Of a stretch of 64,000 nt of DNA, positions 17,605-24,712 are shown piece after piece. Positions within the stretch are counted from its first letter, which is position 1, and the number at the start of each line of letters is the position of its first letter. The notes beneath the pieces were generated by a model. The model was not told the origin of the DNA. It worked only from the letters and a program-made list of their open reading frames with translations, and made no database searches. This DNA comes from Streptomyces sp. TRM70350. Lineage in GTDB: Bacteria; Actinomycetota; Actinomycetes; Streptomycetales; Streptomycetaceae. The stretch is taken from assembly GCF_019219825.1 (NCBI RefSeq), contig NZ_JAHUXH010000027.1, positions 1 through 64,000 on the forward strand, in the 5' to 3' direction. The translations under genes and the position numbers were made by a program.

Positions 17605-18384
17605 GTGAGCGCCATGCCGATCGCCTTGCTGGTCACCACGGCCGCCACGGGCGCCGTGGGCGTAGCCGTCCTGCGCACCCTCCTGCAGCTGCGCCGCCAG
17701 GTCGCGGCCCTGCACACCGAACTCGCCGAGGGCCGCGCCACCGCCCGCACCCTGCTGCCCGCCGCCCGCACCCCGGCGGACGCCGAGGAGATACGCGCGG
17801 CCGTGGCCGAGGCGCTGGCCGAGGAGCGGGAGCGGGAGCTGGCCGAGGCGCGCGCCTTCTGGGCCGCCCAGGAGGCGCGTGACGTCTCCGACGCGCCCTC
17901 GCTGCTGGGGCTGCCCGACAACGACCTCTTTCTTCCCCGGCAGGCCGATTTCGCGGGCCTGGAGCCGGTGGCCGAGCCCGGCGCCGAGCCCGACGAGTTC
18001 GCCGGAGACTCCCCCGAACTGGCCGCGGCCCGCCGCCGCCACCCCTCCCACCCCGACTTCACTCCGACCCCGTCACCGGTCGTCAACGACCACGAACGCA
18101 CCGTGTCCATCCTGGAGCGGCTGGCCGCGTCCCGAGTCGAACTCACCGACGTCCGCCCCGGCCCCCTGGGCACCCTCGACGTCTATGTCTTCGCCGACGG
18201 TACGACGCTCTGCATGACCCCCGGCCACCGGGAAACCGCCGAACGCCTCGCCGCGGCCCTCCGCTCCGGCGAGACCCCGGTCCTCCTGGGCGGCTCGGGC
18301 ATCTCGGGCGCGTACACGCTGACGTTCACCTGCGGCGAGGAGACGGTGTACCTCCTGGCGGACAGGGTGATCGCGTCCTTCTAG
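17605..18384 (+). CDS. Conserved protein with N-terminal membrane anchor
   Basis: A 259-residue protein of unknown function. GTG 17605 has CGGGAG seven bases upstream; ATG 17614 is possible. One membrane helix (about 4-24) is followed by a helical, likely coiled-coil stretch (RRQVAALHTELAEGRA and AEALAEERERELAEARAF), an acidic linker, and a C-terminal alpha/beta domain from about residue 165 (VSILERLAASRVELTDVR, YVFADGTTLCMTPGHR). The end (ETVYLLADRVIASF) reads as a compact beta sheet. It is separated by 277 bp from the thiolase and is probably its own unit. Confidence 0.82.
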   Translation: MSAMPIALLVTTAATGAVGVAVLRTLLQLRRQVAALHTELAEGRATARTLLPAARTPADAEEIRAAVAEALAEERERELAEARAFWAAQEARDVSDAPSLLGLPDNDLFLPRQADFAGLEPVAEPGAEPDEFAGDSPELAAARRRHPSHPDFTPTPSPVVNDHERTVSILERLAASRVELTDVRPGPLGTLDVYVFADGTTLCMTPGHRETAERLAAALRSGETPVLLGGSGISGAYTLTFTCGEETVYLLADRVIASF

Positions 18385-18405
18385 GACGCCGAGCACGGCG
18401 ACGCG

Positions 18406-18470
18406 CTTTCAGGGGCGCGGGGCTGTATCAATATGCGGCTCCGCCGCGTGGGCGCGAGCAACCCACCACG
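18406..18470. repeat. Streptomyces interspersed palindromic repeat
   Basis: GGGGCGCGGGGCTGTAT followed by ATGCGGCTCCGCCGCGTGG and GGCGCGAGCAACCCACCACG just after a stop codon. I recognise this as the very abundant extragenic repeat of Streptomyces chromosomes. The central CGGCTCCGCCG can form a hairpin, so it may act as the terminator between the convergent genes. Confidence 0.65.
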
Positions 18471-18499
18471 CACCCGCACCCGCACCCGCGACCAAACCG

Positions 18500-18811
18500 T
18501 CACACCCCCGCCCGCTTCTGCGCCTCCCCCACCACCCGTACGGCCTCCTCCACCTCGGCCTCGCTCGTCAACACGACGGCGAGATCCCGCCCCGCAACGC
18601 TGATCTGGTCCGCCGCCGCGAACATCCCCGCATCCGGCATCTCCCGAGGCTCACTCCCCGGCGCCTCCACCGACTGCGCCCACCGAGACAGTTCCCTGGC
18701 CAGCGCCAACGCCTCCGCCGCGGCTCCCCGCTGCAACCGACTCTGCGGCGCCGCCCTCAACCGATCCGCAAATTGATCAACCGCACTGATCAGACGCGTC
18801 GTATCAACCAC
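18500..18811 (-). CDS. Small conserved protein of unknown function
   Basis: A 103-residue protein beginning MVDTTRLISAVDQFADRLR. It is predicted to be almost all alpha-helical and Ala/Arg/Glu-rich, with no signal peptide and no membrane segment. I do not recognise a domain. Codon use fits its neighbours and the frame has a proper start and stop on a strand without a better gene, so it is probably real. It is convergent with the 17605 gene and divergent from the DUF4287 gene, 94 bp away. Confidence 0.7.
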   Translation of the reverse strand: MVDTTRLISAVDQFADRLRAAPQSRLQRGAAAEALALARELSRWAQSVEAPGSEPREMPDAGMFAAADQISVAGRDLAVVLTSEAEVEEAVRVVGEAQKRAGV

Positions 18812-18905
18812 GCCGGCAGGCTACCCGCACTGTTGCCAACAGACGAACGCTCAGGCACCGTGACCTGAAGGACCGGCTTACACCCGATGGCAACCGGAGG
18901 CGCCG

Positions 18906-19133
18906 ATGTCCCAAGTCTTCTCCGAGGAGACCCACCGCAATCTGCTCGCCCGTATCCCGCACTGCACCGGTCGTGAAGTCTCCGACTGGCTGCGCACCGT
19001 AGAAGAAGGACCCGCTCTCCGCTTCGAGGAGAAGGTCAGCTGGCTGCGTCACGAGTACGACCTCGCGTACGGCCACGCCAAGGCGATCATCCACGAGTAC
19101 GACCTGAGGAGGGCCGCGCGCAAACTGCTCTGA
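18906..19133 (+). CDS. DUF4287 domain protein
   Basis: A 75-residue protein matching the small DUF4287 family. It begins MSQVFSEETHRNLLARIP, with a central TGREVSDWL and LRHEYDLAYGHAKAIIHEY, the family hallmark. Function is unknown; it is soluble and helical, and in the family it is sometimes fused to DUF5655. The ATG at 18906 is preceded by GGAGG with five bases spacing. It is a single gene closed by a strong terminator shared with the convergent Bax-inhibitor gene. Confidence 0.88.
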   Translation: MSQVFSEETHRNLLARIPHCTGREVSDWLRTVEEGPALRFEEKVSWLRHEYDLAYGHAKAIIHEYDLRRAARKLL

Positions 19134-19155
19134 CCGTGCGACACACCATGGAAAA

Positions 19156-19179
19156 GGGCCCCGGAAGAATCCGGGGCCC
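19156..19179. terminator. Bidirectional terminator
   Basis: GGGCCCCGG (19156-19164) and CCGGGGCCC (19171-19179) flanked by AAAA on the left and TT on the right, between two convergent genes. Confidence 0.8.
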
Positions 19180-19211
19180 CTTCACCCATCGGAGTTCAGC
19201 CGCGCGGTGCC

Positions 19212-20111
19212 TCAGTCGTCGCCGCTGAAGATGGCGACCAGCCGCAGCATCTCGATGTAGATCCACACCAGGGTCATGGTCAGACCGAACGCGGCCAGCC
19301 AGGACTCCTCGCGCGGCGCACCGTAGGCGATGCCGTCCTCGATCTGCTTGAAGTCGAGGGTCAGGAAGAACGCACCGAGCACGATCGCGATGATGCCGAC
19401 GATCGCACCGAGCGGGCCCATGCTGCGCAGTCCGCCGTCCTCGGCGACGCCGAAGGCGACCAGCAGCAGGTTGACGGCCATGACCAGGATGAAGGCCAAG
19501 GCGATCGCCATGCCGATCCGGGCGTAGCGCGCGGTGACGCGGACCCAGCCGGCCTTGTAGATGAGCAGCGTGGCGCCGGAGACCGCCATGGTGCCGAGCA
19601 CCGCCTGGAAGGGCGCGCCGGACCAGCGGCTGTTGAACATCTCGCTGAACACGCCGAGGAAGACACCCTCGAACGCGGCGTAGGACAGGATCAGCGCGGG
19701 CGACGCCTTGCGCTTGAACGACTGGACCATCGCCAGGACGAAGGCGATGATCGCGGCGCCGATCGCCAGGCCGAAGCTGCTGGACGACACCGGCAGCACG
19801 GCCCAGGCGAGGACGGCACCGACGACGACCGTGCCGAGCGTCATCGCCGAGCGCATGACGACGTCGTCCATCGTCATCCGGCCGGTGCCGGCCGGAGCCT
19901 GCGGCGGCGCGCCGTACTGCAGGTCCTGCTGCGCGTAGGGGTTCTGGGCGTACGGGTTCTGCGCGTAGGGGTTGCCGGCGCCGGGCTGGGCGTAGGGGTT
20001 GCCCTGGGTGCCTACAGCGGCGCCCCCGGCCTGCGGCGCGGTGTTGAAGCCCGCGTAGCCGTTGTCGCGGCTGAACCCCCGTCGCGAGAAGACCGGGTTG
20101 CTGCTCCTCAT
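19212..20111 (-). CDS. Bax inhibitor-1/YccA family membrane protein
   Basis: Integral membrane protein of the BI-1 (TMBIM) superfamily, 299 residues. The ATG at 20111 (MRSSNPVFSRRGF) has GGAGGAG just upstream. The N-terminal 90 residues are disordered, with four NPYAQ repeats plus Gly/Pro. Seven hydrophobic segments follow from about residue 100 to 298, with ALILSYAAFEGVFLGVFSE and a C-terminal SWLAAFGLTMTLVWIYIEMLR. Family members conduct ions, Ca2+ in some bacterial cases; the role in Streptomyces is not known to me. It is monocistronic. Confidence 0.93.
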   Translation of the reverse strand: MRSSNPVFSRRGFSRDNGYAGFNTAPQAGGAAVGTQGNPYAQPGAGNPYAQNPYAQNPYAQQDLQYGAPPQAPAGTGRMTMDDVVMRSAMTLGTVVVGAVLAWAVLPVSSSSFGLAIGAAIIAFVLAMVQSFKRKASPALILSYAAFEGVFLGVFSEMFNSRWSGAPFQAVLGTMAVSGATLLIYKAGWVRVTARYARIGMAIALAFILVMAVNLLLVAFGVAEDGGLRSMGPLGAIVGIIAIVLGAFFLTLDFKQIEDGIAYGAPREESWLAAFGLTMTLVWIYIEMLRLVAIFSGDD

Positions 20112-20313
20112 TTCACTCCTCCATGGCCACCCTGCGTGGCTCTGGCCCAAGAGTAATGGACAGGCAAAGGAATCACCCTAGTGCTTGGGGAGGATCTTTC
20201 CCCCGCCGTGCTGGGCAACACGCTAGCCGGGTGCGTGATTCCCGCCACCGGAGGGCGTCATTCCTGACGAACTCGCTACCTGGCCGGAACCGGTCGGTGA
20301 TCCGCCGGACAGG

Positions 20314-21489
20314 TCAGCCGATCGGGAACCCGGTGTACGCCTCGGCCAGGTCGGTCTCCGCGGCCCGTGAGGTCACGATCCGGTCCAGCCGGGCGAGTTG
20401 GAGCCGGTCCTCGAAGTCAGTGGCGTCCGGGGCCTTGTGCAGCAGCGTCGTCATGTCGTAGGAGAACCGCTCGGCCTGCCAGACGCGGCGCAGGCAGGTC
20501 TCCGAGTAGGCGTCGAGCAGCTCGGCCGATCCCGTTTTCTGCTGGTGCGTCAGGGCCCGCGCGAAGGTGACGACATCGCCGACGGCCAGGTTGAGGCCCT
20601 TGGCGCCGGTCGGCGGCACGATGTGCGCGGCGTCACCGGCGAGGAAGAGCCGCCCGTGCCGCATCGGCTCGTGCACGAAGGACCGCATGGGCGTGACCGA
20701 CTTCTGAGTGATCGGCCCGCGTCGCAGCCGCCATCCGTCGGCGGTCTCGAACCGCCGTTCCAACTCCGCCCAGATGTCGTCGTCGTCCCACTCCTCGGCG
20801 TCCGTGCCGTCCGGCACCTGGAGGTAGAGGCGGGACACGGACGTCGACCGCATGGACAGCAGGGCGAAGCCGCGGTCGTGCCGGGCGTAGACCAGCTCGT
20901 CGTGCGAGGGAGGTACATCGGCGAGGACGCCAAGCCACCCGAACGGGTACATCCGTTCGAACACCCGGGAGAGTGAGGCCGGTACGGCCTTGCGGGCGAC
21001 GCCCCAGAAGCCGTCGCATCCGACGACGTACTCGCACTCCAGTACGCCTTCGCTTCCCTCCTGCCGGAATCGCACACGCGGCCGATCGCTCTGCGCGTCC
21101 TCGACCGCGAGCGCCTCCGCCTTGAACAGCAGCGGGCCGCCCTCCTTCAGTTGCAGGGCGATGAGGTCCTTGCACACCTCGGTCTGGGCGTACACCATCA
21201 CGGAGCGGCCGCCGGTCAGGGCGGGGAAGTCGACGCGGTGGCGGCGTCGGTCGAAGCGCAGTTCGATGCCGTCGTGCCGCAGCCCCTCCCGGTCCATCCG
21301 CTCCCCGGCCCCGGCCGCGCGCAGTACGTCCACCGTCCCCTGCTCCAGGATCCCGGCGCGCTGCCGCCGTTCGACGTAGGCCCGGTCGCGGCTCTCCAGC
21401 ACGACCGAGTCGATCCCGGAGTTGTGCAGCAGCCGCGCGAGCAGCAGGCCGGCCGGGCCGGCTCCGATGATGCCGACGGTGGTGCGCAT
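20314..21489 (-). CDS. pobA: 4-hydroxybenzoate 3-monooxygenase
   Basis: Flavoprotein hydroxylase that converts 4-hydroxybenzoate to protocatechuate with NAD(P)H and O2, feeding the beta-ketoadipate pathway. Its 391 residues are the family length. Visible motifs are the FAD Rossmann GAGPAG near the start, the DG motif CDGFWGVARK and the second FAD motif LAGDAAHIVPPTGAKGLNLA. QRAGILEQGTVDVLR, typical of PobA, is present. No pca genes are adjacent. An inverted-repeat operator candidate lies just upstream, suggesting substrate-responsive control. Activity call is confident; specificity for the 4-hydroxy isomer is by family resemblance. Confidence 0.93.
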   Translation of the reverse strand: MRTTVGIIGAGPAGLLLARLLHNSGIDSVVLESRDRAYVERRQRAGILEQGTVDVLRAAGAGERMDREGLRHDGIELRFDRRRHRVDFPALTGGRSVMVYAQTEVCKDLIALQLKEGGPLLFKAEALAVEDAQSDRPRVRFRQEGSEGVLECEYVVGCDGFWGVARKAVPASLSRVFERMYPFGWLGVLADVPPSHDELVYARHDRGFALLSMRSTSVSRLYLQVPDGTDAEEWDDDDIWAELERRFETADGWRLRRGPITQKSVTPMRSFVHEPMRHGRLFLAGDAAHIVPPTGAKGLNLAVGDVVTFARALTHQQKTGSAELLDAYSETCLRRVWQAERFSYDMTTLLHKAPDATDFEDRLQLARLDRIVTSRAAETDLAEAYTGFPIG

Positions 21490-21512
21490 CGGGCGGTTCC
21501 CTTCGCCTGTTG

Positions 21513-21542
21513 TGAAGTTCGCAAGGTGAAATTAACTTCACC
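21513..21542. promoter_or_regulatory. Candidate operator upstream of pobA
   Basis: Two nested inverted repeats lie 24-53 bp before the pobA start: TGAAGTT (21513-21519) with AACTTCA (21534-21540), and GGTGAA (21525-21530) with TTCACC (21537-21542). Position and symmetry fit a repressor or activator site (for example IclR or MarR type). The regulator is not in the window. Confidence 0.5.
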
Positions 21543-21642
21543 CTCCTCGGGACGTGAGTCTCCGCTCCCATCCGCCGAGTGTCAACGGGTCTGCGGGCTG
21601 AAGTCCTCCATGGACGATGCGGACAAACGGCGTTCATCGTAA

Positions 21643-21668
21643 GTGCCCGGAACGGATTCGAACCGGAG
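21643..21668 (-). repeat. Degenerate copy of the bldA tRNA 3' end
   Basis: GTGCCCGGAAC, then GGATTCGAACCGG, repeats the 3' end of the leucine tRNA at 23377-23402 with one deleted base and one substitution. The rest of a tRNA is absent. This is the arrangement expected of an attachment-site remnant. Confidence 0.5.
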
Positions 21669-22150
21669 ACGACACCCCACTCTGCACTCGACGCAGGGCC
21701 TGGAGCGGACATCGCCGCACGGGCCGGACACGCGCGGCAGGCACAGGCGGCACTCGCGTTCGCCTGGTACGGCATCGAGGCCCATCACACCGACGACCCG
21801 GCGCCCACCTCGTTCTCAGCCCGATCACCTGCACGATCGCTTCGCCCGTTCCGCGCAGGTGTTGTCGGCTCCACGGGAGCATGTGCAGCGGGCCATCGTC
21901 GTTACCAGGCGCTCACCCGGGTCCGGCTCGGCGAGCCATGCGCGGCGGCCGAGCTGCTGCACACATGCGTGGCCTGCTGCTACGACAGGCGGCCGGGGCG
22001 CTGCACCCGGGCGGCGGGCACGCGGTCCTCCATGACTGCGTCACGCGGTATCGCGGAACCCGTGGCGGCGCAGGCCCGAGTCGGCGGGGTGTGCAGTCGC
22101 TGTCACCGCTGTCGACGTCATGGGCGGACACGCCGACACCCTTGGCCGTT

Positions 22151-22805
22151 TCAGCCCGATCCCGCCTCCGTGACGCTGAGCTTGTGGGCGGAGTGAAGCG
22201 CGGCGAGGAAGGCGGCCAGGTAGAGGGCCACGGCGAGGACGGCCAGTTGCCACCACGGGACGCTCAGGACGAAGCCGGAGATCTGCGAGGCGAGGACCAC
22301 GCTCGGCACTACGGCGATCACCAGGCCGAGTACGGTACTCACCGCGATGAGGGCGCCGTGCTGGCAGAGCAGGACGTGGCGCGCCCAGCGCGGGGGGGAT
22401 GCCGGCGGCGATCAGGCGGGCCACGTATCGGCGCAGAATGCGGGTCTGGCTGCGGGTGGCGGCCAGGACGGCGAAGAGCGCCAGGACCACCAGGCCCACG
22501 GCGGTGGCCAGCAGTGCCGCAGGGGGCACGGGATCGTCCGGTTTCACGTGGATCAGGACGGCGCCGGCGTCCATGCCGGCGTTGATGACGGCCTGTTGCA
22601 GGGCATGGGCCCGGTCGGCGGAGACGCCGGTGACCATGACCGGGGCCGTCGGTCTGGATCGGGAGCTGGAGCGCCTCGGCGGTGGAGCGCAGCATGATGC
22701 CGCCGGAGCCGGCCCCGGCTCCATGCCGCTCGCATCGCCTGGCACGCGGGTATGGGCGCGCCTCACCTGGCGGCGGACCAGGTGCCGGAGCTTGCCTAGT
22801 GTCAT
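22151..22805 (-). pseudogene. FtsX-like ABC permease remnant
   Basis: Minus-strand remains of the C-terminal half of an FtsX-family permease, broken by at least two frame changes. GIMLRSTAEALQLPIQTDG continues, in another frame, as PVMVTGVSADRAHALQQAV, then LLATAVGLVVLALFAVLAA (helix) and LRRYVARLIAAGIPP. A run of seven G at about 22389-22395 shifts the frame again into STVLGLVIAVVPSVVLASQI and a last helix ending at 22151. The ATP-binding partner and most of the N-terminus are missing. Not functional. Confidence 0.65.
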
Positions 22806-23377
22806 GCCTCTGGAACCCTGAGTCTTGTTTCTGCTTGGTTGTGTCAGTCGTGGGCTGACCTTGGCCAGGTAGTCGGCGAGGGTCTCCCAGCATCCGCGTC
22901 ACGGCTGCTCAGCGCGCAGGATCTCCAGGTGCCGCAGCAGGCCGTCGACCACACGGGCAAGGCACTGGGCGTAGGTGATCTCGGGGCGCAGCCCCACACC
23001 AGGGGCGAGATCAAGGCGAGTTCACGCCTCGCTCACCCCTGCCGCGCACACCCTGGGCACACGGTCCTTCAGCAGCCCGAGCCCAGCCTTCTCCACCTTC
23101 GAATCGGGCGTGGCGGCCGGGCGAGGTGTACACGTTTGCCACGGCAGGAGGCAGGGGTTCCGGTACGACGAAGGGGGCCGCACCTCAGGGGGACGCTGTT
23201 GGCCTATTCGGTCCTCGCCTGACGTCTGCTCCGACAGCCGCTGGCGGGTGAGACGGGCCATGACCGACTCGCCCTTGAGGAGCTGGGCCAATCCGTGCGC
23301 CAGCGGTGCGCCGGCGACACGGCCGAGTGACCGCGAGTCCCGGCCTTTTCGCCAGGTCAGACGACGTGGGACGTTTG
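22806..23377. other. Decayed DNA next to bldA
   Basis: No gene is supported. Frames on both strands are short or lack coherent composition. It lies between the FtsX remnant and the tRNA, and together with 21669-22805 probably represents a degraded insertion. Confidence 0.45.
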
Positions 23378-23460
23378 TGCCCGGAACCGGACTCGAACCG
23401 GTACGCCCGCGAGGGGCAGCGAGGTTTAAGCTCGCCGTGTCTGCATTCCACCATCCGGGC
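23378..23460 (-). tRNA. bldA: tRNA-Leu (UAA anticodon), bldA type
   Basis: An 83-nt leucine tRNA with a long variable arm on the minus strand. The acceptor stem pairs GCCCGGA with TCCGGGC; the T arm contains GGTTCGAGTCC; the anticodon loop reads CTTAAAC, giving anticodon UAA. No CCA is encoded. This is the only tRNA type able to read UUA, the rare codon that in Streptomyces controls aerial growth and antibiotic genes, so it corresponds to bldA. The sequence also agrees with bldA as I remember it. Confidence 0.93.
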
Positions 23461-23875
23461 AGGCCATGGGCTCCGCGTCGAGGTTCGAGCCTATCGGGAT
23501 ACATCCCCCGAACAGCGGAAGGGCGGACCGATGTTGTCTTATTTTATTGACGTCTGAGGGTGCATCAGCACTCGGTACGAGCCGTCCGCACTTGCCAATA
23601 GCCTTACCGCCGAGGGTCGGCCGCGCATGCGGAATGACGGAATTTCACCGTCCCAACACCGCCCGAACGAGGGGGTTCCCCCTGTTCTCGACAGGTGCCC
23701 CCATCCGGGACCCCGTAGGGACCGTCCGTCATCCCCAGGTATGAGACGGGCGTCCGCAGTCCCACCGGAGTCTGCCCCCGGAACCGGAACAGCGACTGAC
23801 TACACGGCGCCGTACGGCCGAGACGATGGAGCACGTCCCAAGAACCACCCGTCGTCCCGACAGGAGCGCCACCCC
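23461..23875. other. Intergenic region between bldA and the ABC operon
   Basis: About 415 bp with no supported gene. It includes a short AT-rich stretch (TGTCTTATTTTATTGACG, about 23533-23550), which on the minus strand lies about 70-90 bp upstream of the tRNA and could be part of its promoter. Confidence 0.45.
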
Positions 23876-24676
23876 GTGACCACCACACCCGTCGCCGGCC
23901 GGACCACCACCGTGGCCGCGCGCGCCACGGATCTGTCGAAGATCTACGGACAGGGCGAGACCCAGGTGGTCGCCCTGGACCGGGTCTCCGTCGACTTCCG
24001 GCAGGCCGAGTTCACCGCGATCATGGGCCCCTCCGGCTCCGGCAAGTCCACCCTCATGCACTGCGTGGCGGGCCTGGACACCTTCTCCTCCGGCTCCGTG
24101 CGCATCGGCGACACCGAACTGGGCTCCCTGAAGGACAAGCAGCTCACCAAGTTGCGCCGCGACAAGATCGGCTTCATCTTCCAGGCGTTCAACCTGCTGC
24201 CGACGCTGACCGCCCTGGAGAACATCACCCTTCCGATGGACATCGCCGGCCGCAAGCCGGACCAGCAGTGGCTGGACACCGTGATCCAGATGGTGGGTCT
24301 GAAGGACCGGCTGAGCCACCGCCCGTCCCAGCTCTCCGGCGGCCAGCAGCAGCGCGTCGCCGTCGCCCGCGCCCTGGCCTCCCGCCCCGAGATCGTCTTC
24401 GGCGACGAGCCGACCGGAAACCTCGACTCCCGTTCCGGCGCCGAGGTGCTGGGCTTCCTGCGCAACTCCGTGCGCGAGCTGGGCCAGACGGTGGTCATGG
24501 TCACCCACGACCCGGTGGCGGCGGCGTACGCCGACCGGGTGGTCTTCCTCGCCGACGGCCGGATCACCGACGATATGTACGGGCCGACCGCGGACTCGGT
24601 CCTCGACCGCATGCTGCATCTTTCTGGGGGGACCCCCCAGACCCCCGGATTCGACGCCAAGGGCCGCACGAGCTGA
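23876..24676 (+). CDS. ABC transporter ATP-binding protein (LolD/MacB type)
   Basis: ATPase subunit of a MacB-like exporter, 266 residues. GTG 23876 has AGGAG nine bases upstream. Walker A is GPSGSGKST, Q-loop FQAFNLLPTL, signature LSGGQQQRVAVARAL, Walker B IVFGDEPTGNLD, H-loop VMVTHD. The permease follows after 36 bp. Compared with the paralogue at 56720-57508, which ends VLDRMKDFDARGRTS, this protein has about nine extra residues (LHLSGGTPQTP) encoded by a palindromic repeat at 24624-24640. What it exports is unknown; relatives handle peptides, lipids or lipoproteins. Confidence 0.94.
   Translation: MTTTPVAGRTTTVAARATDLSKIYGQGETQVVALDRVSVDFRQAEFTAIMGPSGSGKSTLMHCVAGLDTFSSGSVRIGDTELGSLKDKQLTKLRRDKIGFIFQAFNLLPTLTALENITLPMDIAGRKPDQQWLDTVIQMVGLKDRLSHRPSQLSGGQQQRVAVARALASRPEIVFGDEPTGNLDSRSGAEVLGFLRNSVRELGQTVVMVTHDPVAAAYADRVVFLADGRITDDMYGPTADSVLDRMLHLSGGTPQTPGFDAKGRTS
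24624..24640. repeat. Palindrome inserted in the ATPase coding end
   Basis: CTGGGGGGACCCCCCAG, a perfect 8-bp stem around one A, followed by ACCCCC. It is a common Streptomyces palindrome. Here it lies in frame within the last codons of the ABC ATPase gene. Confidence 0.7.
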
Positions 24677-24712
24677 CGCTCCCTCATCCACAGATCCAGG
24701 ACTGAGACTTCC

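Noticed and set aside
21643..21730. A second complete tRNA gene
   Set aside because: Only the T-arm and acceptor 3' strand are present; no matching 5' acceptor, D-arm or anticodon stem could be found.
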